11,521 nt of DNA from CAIVAT01 sp964628215 (GTDB taxonomy: Bacteria; Bacteroidota; Bacteroidia; Bacteroidales; FEN-979), in contig CAZVNF010000127.1 in assembly GCA_964628215.1 (NCBI GenBank), positions 1 through 11,521 on the forward strand. The letters run 5' to 3'. The notes beneath the pieces were generated by a model. It saw only the letters and a program-made list of their open reading frames with translations. It had not been told where the DNA came from and did no database searches. A program made the position numbers and the translations under genes. Shown in pieces: positions 1 through 10,000 of this stretch; the first letter of the stretch is position 1, and each line of letters starts with the position of its first letter.

Positions 1-80
1 GCAAATTATGGCTTGGAACACCTGAAAAGGGAGTTTATAAGTTCAATGGCAGTACTTTTGAAAAATTCAGGCCAATGTAA
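1..80 (+). CDS. C-terminal end of a two-component-regulator-propeller-like protein (partial)
   Basis: Codons run from position 3 to a TAA at 78-80; the gene begins left of the window. The visible end reads LWLGTPEKGVYKFNGSTF followed by EKFRPM. This matches the blade motif of the two-component regulator propeller repeat (W-[IL]-G-T, then G-V-[YR]-[KR]-[FY]-[DN]-G, then F). In that family, beta-propeller blades either sense ligands ahead of a kinase or make up stand-alone secreted or periplasmic proteins. Here the protein ends directly after a blade, so no C-terminal kinase or DNA-binding domain follows. The methyltransferase starts 19 nt downstream on the same strand with no terminator between them, which suggests one transcript. 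Only 25 codons are visible, so the family call rests on a single blade. Confidence 0.6.
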   Translation, partial: KLWLGTPEKGVYKFNGSTFEKFRPM

Positions 81-99
81 ACATTCAACTTAAAACGAT

Positions 100-867
100 A
101 TGAACAAAAAACAATGGTACGAATCTCTTTTTGAGAACTACGGACAAAAATACGATAACGAGGTTTTCACACAGGGAACTGTTGGTGAATGTGATTTTAT
201 TGAGCAGGAGCTCAAATCAGACAAGACCTTGAGGATCCTGGATGTTGGATGCGGAACCGGAAGGCATGCAATTGAATTGTCAAAAAGAGGATATCAGGTT
301 ACCGGGATTGATTTGTCAGAGACACAACTTGCAAGGGCCAGGGAAAAAGCGGCAATGCATGGCCTCGAAATTAATTTCATCAGGCAAGATGCAAGAAATT
401 TGTCGTTTCACGATGAATTCGACCTTGCAATTATGCTTTGTGAAGGCGGATTTCCCTTGATGGAAACTGATGAAATGAATTTTCAGATTCTGAATAGTGT
501 TACAAAATCGTTGAAAGCAAAAGGAAAATTCATCTTCACCACCCTGAATGGCTTATTCCCGTTACACCATTCGGTTGAAGAATTTTGTGCTGCATCATCA
601 GAAACAGGGAATGCGACATACAGAAGCAACACGTTTGATTTAATGACATTCCGCGACCATAATATCACTGAATTTGAAGATGATTTAGGAAATATAAAGA
701 CCCTGGACTGCAATGAAAGGTATTATGTTCCCAGTGAAATTACCTGGTTATTAAAATCGCTGGGGTACAGTAAAACAGAGATATTTGGAGCGAAACTCGG
801 AAAATTTTCGAGAATGGACAAATTAACCACCGAAGATTTTGAGATGCTGGTCATAGCTGAAAAATGA
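100..867 (+). CDS. Class I SAM-dependent methyltransferase
   Basis: 255 residues, complete, and a normal length for a small Rossmann-fold methyltransferase of the Methyltransf_25/Methyltransf_11 type. SAM-binding motif I is LDVGCGTG at residues 47-54. The acidic residue that usually contacts the SAM ribose is D71 in VTGIDLS, and the adenine-side acidic position is probably D97 in RQDARN. Strand beta-4 follows as FDLAIML (107-113), then a substrate-side loop CEGGFPLME and a long insert (about 150-210). The C-terminal half ends in the helix-strand pattern PSEITWLLKSLGY...EMLVIAEK typical of the fold. No signal peptide or membrane segment is visible, so it is cytoplasmic. The substrate cannot be read from the sequence. 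The ATG at 100 is preceded by an A-rich stretch (AACTTAAAACGAT) rather than a Shine-Dalgarno, as is usual in Bacteroidota. Its TGA overlaps an ATG at 864. Confidence 0.9.
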   Translation: MNKKQWYESLFENYGQKYDNEVFTQGTVGECDFIEQELKSDKTLRILDVGCGTGRHAIELSKRGYQVTGIDLSETQLARAREKAAMHGLEINFIRQDARNLSFHDEFDLAIMLCEGGFPLMETDEMNFQILNSVTKSLKAKGKFIFTTLNGLFPLHHSVEEFCAASSETGNATYRSNTFDLMTFRDHNITEFEDDLGNIKTLDCNERYYVPSEITWLLKSLGYSKTEIFGAKLGKFSRMDKLTTEDFEMLVIAEK

Positions 868-1001
868 TCAGGTAAATTGGATTGTTTCTTCCACTGCTCT
901 TTGCCAGTAATGTGAACCTGGCCGGCCAGGTATCTTTACGGATGTTAATTATACAGGGCCCGGGTATGAAAATCAAAATCCCGCCACAAGCGGGATTCTG
1001 A
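864..1001 (+). pseudogene. Possible remnant of a secreted-protein gene (broken signal peptide)
   Basis: An ATG at 864 overlaps the methyltransferase stop as ATGA, the classic arrangement for coupled translation. The frame reads M-I-R, then TAA at 873-875, then stays open to a TGA at 999-1001. After the stop come IGLFLPLLFASNVNLAGQ, which has the hydrophobic core and AGQ end of a signal peptide. The stop could be a former CAA (Gln) codon. DNA at 894-923 matches 26 of 30 bases of 10948-10977, the signal-peptide core of the HAF-repeat gene at the right edge. After the signal peptide the sequence resembles nothing I know; a second frame (929-1018, GIFTDVNYTGPGYEN...) is also open, so a frameshift is possible. 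The open frame runs into the terminator hairpin. A chance short open frame is the main alternative. Confidence 0.3.
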
Positions 1002-1005
1002 TTTT
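969..1005. terminator. Bidirectional intrinsic terminator between convergent genes
   Basis: The left arm AAAATCAAAATCCCGC (969-984) pairs with the right arm GCGGGATTCTGATTTT (990-1005) over 16 positions with one A-C mismatch, around a CACAA loop. The GC-rich core sits next to the loop, and the arms end in an A run on the left and a T run on the right, so either strand ends in a U tract. It lies between the methyltransferase (stop at 867, plus) and the giant gene (stop at 1040, minus), as expected for a shared terminator. Confidence 0.85.
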
Positions 1006-1039
1006 TAACACCAATTAAGGTTGTGTCGCAGCGAACGAT

Positions 1040-4000
1040 TTACCTGGTTTTGACAAGTTTGATCGTCTCTACATAGTCGTTGGACTGGACTCTGACAAAA
1101 TAGAGGCCGGCCGGCATTCCTGACGACTGGAATTCATGTGTCCTTTCACCTGTCATTTCAGCATTCATCACCTTTTCACCGCGCATGCTGTAAACAGCAA
1201 CTTTCAGGTTCGGATACAGCTTTTCTCCCTTTTGTTCTAAAGTGAAGTTGCCGGTGGTCGGGTTTGGATAGATTCTGAAGGAAGCATGTTCATAGCCGAA
1301 TACTTCCTGTTCGCCTGCTATCACCGGAGCGTCTGCGGGGATAACCGGGCTGCAGTATGTACCCGTTGGATCAATGTAACCACGCATATATCCTGCATAT
1401 TGTATCCATGTACCCGGCAGGTAGCGAATGTTCAATCCTGCCACAAAGATGGCACTGCCGCCAGGTGCTACCCGGAAGTACGTAGGATCGCCAGCTACGG
1501 TGATCGTGTATACCGCATCATAACATACCGACTGTCCGCTCGCAACAAGCACATTCTGCACCACCCTGAAGTCAGGAACAAGAGCGAGTGTTGAAAACAC
1601 GAGTTCATTGCCATAAGCCGTACCCGCAAGGTTGGTGGCATACGCACGCACGTGGTAGGTCGTTGACGGCATGAGCGAATTCATCAGGCTGACAAATGTA
1701 CCCATACCGGCACCATCTGAAGTGTGGGTGTCAAGAATGGTTGGGTTAGGGGCCGTACTCCAGCACACACCCCGTGCGGTAACCGGAGCTCCTCCATCAG
1801 ATGTTATCGTGCCTCCGCTCAACGCACTGTTGGCCGTTATATTTGTCACGGGGGTGGTACTTATTACCGTGGGCGGATCGGGTATTGGCATCGCCGAAGT
1901 GTAAATAAGTCCATCCAGCCCGATCGAAAGCCCGCCAATGGCCGAAAGGGTCATGGTATGCATACCCGGTACAATAATTCCGCCGGTATGGAAATAGCAA
2001 ACTGTATCCCCGGGATTGATCATTGCCGTTGTAACCGGGATTGCCGCATCAGGAATGTTAAGCACCAATGTTCCCGGCTGCGTCACATTCGCGAGGTCTA
2101 TCATCATGTTCATATCGTTCCAGAACATATTGTCGTAACTCTGGAACTGGATGGACAGGTTTTCAACACCACCGGAACCAATCTGTCCCGGAAATTCGGC
2201 AAGCGATGCACCTTCGTAATCAAAATAGGCATAGTTGGCCGACTGTATATTCCCAAATTCGCAACTTTCATACGGCCTGTCCCGCCAGCCCATGTTGAAC
2301 AGCGCAAATTCGCTGTAGTTGCTTGGGGTTGTGATCAGGTTTATCGAACAGTTGAACATAAGGTCAAAATAGATATTGCCATTGTCATTGTGGATGACAT
2401 ATACCTTAGGTGCATTGCTATTGTTGTAGATATACCGCCATGTGCAATAATGGTTCCAGTTCCACTGCCTGTACTTCACCCAGCGCCACACATTCCATTC
2501 AAACACATCTGTGTTGCCGCAGCCGTTGACATAGGTATAGTGAATTTGAAGCGTTTTGTGAGGAGGTATCAATACCCGCACAAAGGAGGTCTTGTAAGGC
2601 AGATGGACGTGAACTGCCAGGCGAATGACTACAGGGTGCATGATAACCGGCAACGGTAAAATTTCCACCATAGCCATATAATGCTCCATGGTTACCGTGT
2701 TCGTAAAGGAGATGAATACACGGTCGCCTACTGCAGGAGGATTGATGAAGTTGTTGTAATTCAAGGTGTATGTGCCGATTCCATTTACCACTGAATAGGT
2801 AATTCCACCGTTTGAAGTACTTAGTGAATCATTCGGGTTGCAGTTGGTGTGGGCATGGATGTACATGCTCGTAACCGTTGGTGGAATACCCAGTGAATCG
2901 GTAATATTGCCGGTTATCAGGGCCATGGAGGCAGTTGTAAATATCAGCTCATTACCATAGGTGTACCCGGCGATATTTTGGGCATAAGCCCGAACGTGAT
3001 AAGTTGTGGATGGCATCAGTGAAGTCATCAGACTTGTAAACGGTCCGGTGCCTGAACCATCGCTTGTGTGGTTGTCAAGAATCGTCGGGTTTAATGCAGT
3101 ACTCCAGCAAACACCTCGTGACGTTACCGGTGCGCCTCCCGCAGAGGTCACATTCCCGCCGCCCGTTGCCGTGGTGGAGGTAATCGAGGTTACAGGAGTT
3201 GTGATTACTGATGGCAGTGCCGGATAAGGCACAACAGAAGTAAAGTTAAAGGCATCCATACCCATGGACAGTCCGCCCGCAGCGGATAAAGTCATTGTAT
3301 GCAATCCCGGTTGAATGATACCTCCGGGGTTAAAGTAGCATACAGTATCTCCGGCATTGATCACAGCCGTGGTCAGCGGAATAGTTGCGTCGGGGAGATA
3401 AAGTTCCAGTGTGCCCGGTTGTGTGACATTCACCAGGTCGATCATCAGGTTCATATCATTCCAGAACATGTTGTCGTAACTCTCAAACTGGATCGTCAGG
3501 TTTTGGACGCCATCGGTGCCCAGTCTTGCCGGGAAATTATCGAGGTAGGCGCCTTCCTGATTCACGAACGTGTGTGACTGGGCGATGATATTGCCAAATT
3601 CACAGGATTGATACGGCCGGTTTCTCCAGCCGACGTCCACCGTGGCATATTCCATGTAATTGCTTGGCGTATTCGCATAGATATTGTGATCATAGATAAG
3701 GTCGAACCAAATGAAGCCATGGGAATCGTTATGGATTTTAAACCACTTCCATTGATTGCTGTTATTGTAAATATACCGCCATGTGCAATAATGGTTATGG
3801 TTCCATTGCGCATATTTCACCCAGCGATATCCATTCCAGTAATAGACGTCGGTATTACCACAACTGCTCGCATACTTGTAATGGATTTTAAGCGTGAAAT
3901 GAGGTGGAATCGCCACCCAGGTGAAAGAAGTACGATATGGCAGAATTTTCAGGATATCGATGCGGATTACCGGGTTATATATTGTTACAGGAGCAGGTTC

Positions 4001-7000
4001 AATGACAACAGTTGCCGGCTCAAACTCCTGTGTAGCCCGGTTGGTAAAGTTGATCAGGATCTCCTCGCCTGCCACCGGTGGAATCTGGAAGTTGTTACAG
4101 TGCACGATGTAGGTTCCTGTTCCGATGCCTCCGCCTCCGGTATAGGTAATTCCTCCATTCAGCGTGCTGAGGGTATCATTTGGATTACATGCCGGGTGGG
4201 CAACAATGTATACGTGCTCTGCCGGGGGCGAGATTCCAAGGGAATCCACGATATTGCCCGTGATGACATACTCAACGGGCAATGTATTGAAAACAAGCTC
4301 ATTGCCATAGGAGTACCCTGCGATATTTCCGGCATAGGCACGGATGTGGTAGGTTGTAGCCGGGTTCAGTGCCGTTACAAGGCTCGTAAATGAGCCGGTG
4401 CCTGTGCCATCGCTGGTGTGAGGATCAAGAATCGTCGGGTTTGGTGAAGTACTCCAGCAAACACCGCGTGACGTTACCGGTGCGCCTCCCGCAGAAGTTA
4501 CATTCCCGCCGCCGGTTGCCGTGGTCGAGGTAATTGCTGTAACCGGAGCGGTGGTCACTGTTGGCAGGGCGGGGTAAGGCACCACAGACGTGTAGTTAAA
4601 TGCATCGATTCCCATGGAAAGTCCGCCCGTCACAGACAATGTCATCGTATGCATTCCCGGCTGAATGATGCCCCCGGGGTTAAAGTAGCATACAGTATCT
4701 CCTGCGTTGATTGCAGCCGTAGTCAACGGAATGGTTGCATCGGGGATATGAAGTTCCAGTGTACCCGGTTGTGTGACGTTCACCAGGTCGATCATCAGGT
4801 TCATATCATTCCAGAACATGTTGTCGTAACTCTCAAACTGGATCGTCAGGTTTTGCACGCCATCAGTGCCCAGTCTTGCAGGGAAATTATCCAGATATGC
4901 CCCCTCCTGGTTAATAAACGTATGGGTTTGCGAGACGATGTTGCCCATTTCACAGGAAGCAAACGGCCGGTTTCTCCACCCGACATCCACCGTGGCATAA
5001 TCGGAATAATTACTCGGTGTATTCGCATAAACTACGATATCATACATCAGGTCGAACCAGACAGAACCGTTGGAATCGTTGTGAATTTTAAACCACGTCC
5101 AGTGATTGCTTGAATTGTATATGTACCGCCAGGTACAATAATGGTTATGGTTCCATTGGGCATATTTCACCCATCGGTACCCATTCCAGTAATAAACATC
5201 GGTATTTCCGCAACTGCTCGCATATTTGTAATGGATTTTCAGGGAGAAATGCGGAGGAACAGCCACCCACGTATAGGATGTACGGTATGGCAGTATCTTA
5301 AAGATATGAATCCGGATAACAGGGTTGTAGATGGTCATCGAACCACTTCCCAATACAACTGTCGCCGGCTCGAACTCCTGGGTAAGGCGGTTAGTGAAAG
5401 TAATCAATACCTCTTCACCAGGGGCAGGGGGATTAAGGAAACTATTACAATTCACGGTGTAGTTTCCGGCACCGCCGCCACCGCCGCCGCCATAGGTAAT
5501 TCCTCCACTCAGCGTACTGATCGTATCATTGGGATTGCAGGCCGGATGTGCAACAATATAGGTGTATTCCGGCGGAGGCACTATCCCGGTAGAGTCTGAG
5601 ATGAAACCTGTGATGACACGCGGAACCGGCTGTGTTGTAAATACAAGTTCATTGCCATAGGCGTACCCTGCGATATTTCCGGCATAGGCACGGACGTGGT
5701 ATGTTGTAGATGGCAGCAGGGTGGTCATCAGGCTCGTAAATGAGCCGGTACCTGTGCCATCGCTGGTGTGAGGATCAAGAATCGTCGGGTTTAATGCAGT
5801 GCTCCAGCAAACGCCGCGCGAGGTTACCGGTGCGCCTCCCGCAGAGGTCACAGTCCCGCCGCCGGTTGCCGAGGTTGAGGTAATCGAGGTTACAGGAGTT
5901 GTGATTACTGATGGCAGTGCCGGATAAGGCACAATAGAAGTAAAGTTGAAGGCATCCAAACCGATGGAAAGTCCGCCTGTTACCGTGAGTGTCATTGTAT
6001 GCAATCCCGGCTGAGTGATTCCCCCGGGGTTAAAGTAGCATACAGTATCTCCGGCATTTATCACAGCCGTAGTCAGCGGAATAGTTGCATCGGGGATATG
6101 CAGTTCCAGCGTGCCGGGTTGTGTGACGTTCACCAGGTCGATCATCAAATTCATGTCACCCCAGAACATATTGTCGTAACTTTCAAACTGGATCGTCAGG
6201 TTTTGCACGCCATCGGTGCCCAGTCTTGCCGGGAAATTATCCAGAAATGCCCCCTCCTGGTTAATAAAAGTATGTAATGGCGAGATGATATTTCCCAACT
6301 CACATGAAGTGCGGGGCCTGTTTCTCCACCCGATATCCACTGTGGCATAATCCGAATAGTTACTTGGCGTATTTGCATACACGACAAAATCATAGAAAAG
6401 ATCAAACCATATAGAACCATTGGAATCGTTGTGAATTTTAAACCACCTCCAGTGATTGCTGGAATTGTATATGTAGCGCCAGGTACAGTAATGGTTGTGG
6501 TTCCATTGCGCATATTTCACCCATCGGTATCCATCCCAGTAATAAACATCGGTATTTCCGCAACTGCTCGCATATTTGTAATGAATTTTAAGGGAGAAAT
6601 GCGGAGGAACAGCCACCCAGGTATAGGATGTACGGTATGGCAGTATCTTTCGGACACCAATCCGGATCACCGTATTATAATTTGTCACATAACCAGGTTC
6701 AAGGGCTACCGTTGCCGGTTCAAACTCCTGTGTGATGCGGTTGGAGAAGTTAACCATGATCTCTTCACCGGCGACAGGCGGAACCAGGAAATTGTTGCAA
6801 TGAACCGTATAAGTGCCTATGCCGCCCACCACATGATACTCGATGCCGCCATTGAACGTGCTCAATGTATCATTCGGATTGCAGGCGGAGTGAGCGCAGA
6901 TGTACATGTGTTCAGCCGGCGGTGCGACACCCAGCGAATCGGCAATGTTGCCGGTAATGACGGTTTGCGGTACCTGGACCATCTGGAAATCATCAAAACT

Positions 7001-10000
7001 CAGGTACCAGGGGGTGGTTGTCGGGCAATTGACCCTGATGGCAAAATAATAGACACCTGTCAACGGCGGTATGAATCTCCTGGTAACCTGTGCATATGTT
7101 TTTGTTGTGACAGTGGTTAATTCAACAAAAGAGGGTCCCATCTGAACTGCACCTACGGAAGAGGTGAGCGTATTGTAAAAGACATCACCCTGCCAGCCGG
7201 CATAAGTATCACCGGCCCACCAGAATGAAAAATCATACATGCTGCCTGCAGACATTGCAAAACCGGGGGTCCATACAAATTCATTGGTGGCAGAATAAGC
7301 ATCTCTTAGAAATTGTGAACCAGAACGAGCATCAGCATCGAAGCTATTATTGGCATTATTGGTCGTGACCCAGTCACCGTTTTCTTTAAACCAGCACACG
7401 GGCATAGCAGGTATTACCACAGGGGGTTCAAAACCTTCATTCCATGGCAGAAGAGCGACCGGATTACAAAAGGTCGTTGCATTGGCAGTGGCACCTGTTA
7501 ATGAGTAATATGTAAATACATCAACCGACCAGGCCTTGTAATAATAGGCCGTATTTCCTGTCAGCCCTGTGTGGCTGAAAGCAGTTGCAGGACCGGCATA
7601 AATGATGGTACCTCCCCCGGGGACGCTGTTTCCGGGAAGGTAAACTGTACCATTTAAGGGATTGCCGAATGTGCTGGTCGAATTGGTTGCAATGATCACA
7701 TTATCCGGTATGAAGTTACGCACCCAGGCCAGGTCTATCCGGGAAGCACTTACAGGAAGCGCCGTTAACGCGGTTGGTGGTGACACCGATGGTGTTGCGG
7801 AGGCCGCTACTCCTGAAGAGTAATTTATTGTGTTGTATGAAAATGCTTTATAATAATATGGAATGCCTGGAACGAGTCCCATGTGATAAACGGGCGATGC
7901 GGGACCGTTGTAGAGCAGCGTTCCGCCGGCAAACGGATTCCCGGGTAAAGGCGGCGGCCCGACAGGCGGGGTGAATGCACCGGATGAGTTCCAAACGATC
8001 ACCACAGCATCCCCCGATGGATTGAGTGTGAATCCGAGGTTTATCTGCTGCGAGTTAAAAGGCGTTGCGATGAAATTGCCTGGATTAATCACACCTGCCG
8101 TAAGTCCGTTAAATTCATCGGCCCCGACATCCGGGTTTGTGGAACGGGTATCTCCATCAATGTCCAGGGTAATTGGGAATGGTGTAACAATCTGCACTCC
8201 ACCGCTTTCGCAAAATGTAGGAACGGTCGTCATCATATGCAGGTCGCAAAGGGTCAAAACGAAAGGCGAATCCTCCGAAAAAGAGACATTATCCCTGACA
8301 GGGCCGACAAGCGTCTGATAGGATGCCAGTGTCGGGCAACTGTTTGTTCCATCGTAATAGATCAGGTTGGTGGCACTCGGAGGTCCTGAGTAGAAGTTAT
8401 TTGCATTGGAATTGACGGAATATGTTCCAAGTCCGACGGCAGTTCTTCTGTATGCCGTTGTAAATCCGGCGGCGCCGTTTGCGGTTGATTTATTGATCAG
8501 GATGTTGTTACGCAAATCGAGGGTCGGTGTGGTCGAAGCATACAGTGCCGAACTGCCGAACAAATTCCCGGTACTGCTTGCATACAGGGTAACTGAGTTG
8601 AAAAACACATTGACAGTTGTTCCTCCTGATACATAAATTCCCACCAGGGGTATCGCCTGGATGGTTATAGGGGTTCCCAGGGAACTTACAAAGTTATTGT
8701 AGACATTGGTCGTGTTGCCGCCGGAGAGGTAAATGCCATAAACAATACCGTTTGTATTATTTGTCTGCAGGTTGCAAATTTTATTGTTCTGAATATTGTT
8801 TAACGTACCTCCGACATTCTGAATACCATACACAGATGCTCCGTTCGTACTAAGCCCATTGATTATGTTTGAGGTCACGTTGAGCGATACCGGGGCCGTA
8901 CCTGCTCCGGCAACCAGTCCGTACATGGCCCCGGCTCCCGACCAGTTTGATATGACATTTCCGTTAATCAGTGAACCGGCAGCCCCGTAACCTTCATAAA
9001 TTCCATAAACAGCACTGGTTCCACCGGTTATGTTTGAAATGGTATTATTAGAAATCACTGTAACCTGGTTAATAGAAGTGTATTGACGTATCCCGTAAAA
9101 AACGGAGGCACCGGTCAACACTATATTGGAGAAGTTGTTATTTTTAATTGTTGCAGTCCCTCCGGTGGGAAGGCCAAAATTGTAATAGCCTTCCAACTGT
9201 CCGGCCCCTGTTTTGGTGATATTTCCTGTCACATTCCCATCTACTGTTATGTTTTGGGTATTATTACTGCAATAGATCAGATAGGAACCGGTGGTTGAGG
9301 CAAATGGTCCATAGGCAAAGGTATTGCCATTTATCGTGATAGATGTGCAAAGTTGGCCGTTGTAAATACAATGGGCACCCGATGTGCTTCCCTGTCCGAG
9401 TGTGATCTGGTTGCTGTTTGCAACGAAGTTGCCGCCTGCATTGGTACTCGACATGAAAATACCATACAGCGTGCTTGTTGCAGGTACGCCTCCTTCGGCA
9501 ACATTGTTAATGGTATTATAACTTACCGTCGGACTGGTCTGGTAAATCAGGTATACGCCATAGGAAGAGGAGGCAGCATTTCCTGCGAAATTCTGGATTA
9601 AATTACCGGCATTGGGGGCGCCCACCACGTTGTTCTGATCCTGGAAATCATACGGTGTGGCATTGTGGTTGTACCCCCTTAACAGAATACCTGCAAATAC
9701 ATTTCTGATGATGTTCCCTGTTATCACCACATTTTCATTTCTTCCGCCAACAGAAGTAACGGTAATCCCGGTGGCTGATGAAACGAGCGAGGCAGCATCG
9801 TTGTTCGAAGAATAGATGCCGGCAACATATCCGCTGGTCCCTTTCGACATGGTGATCGCCGCATTTTTAATGGTGACGAATTTACAGCCGTCTGTAACTG
9901 TAGCTTTGCGCAAATAGTAACCATATTCTATACCCGGGAATTGCGTCATCACATCGATGGCATCCCATGTAATGTAATCGGAACCCTGGATGATGATAAT

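Noticed and set aside
916..931. Perfect 16-bp palindrome (core CCTGGCCGGCCAGG).
   Set aside because: It lies inside the possible signal-peptide remnant, overlapping its Leu-Ala-Gly-Gln codons. The arms have no loop or T run for a terminator, and nothing links it to a regulator. It is probably coincidental.
1724..2659. 311-codon plus-strand open frame antisense to the giant gene.
   Set aside because: It is an antisense shadow. Similar frames recur at equivalent places in the other cassettes, and the product looks like unstructured Arg/His/Cys-rich noise, while the minus strand encodes clear domains.
1589..6961. Tandem repeats considered as a CRISPR array or mobile element.
   Set aside because: The period is about 1.35 kb, in frame and protein-coding, with no short direct repeats separated by spacers and no transposase or terminal inverted repeats.
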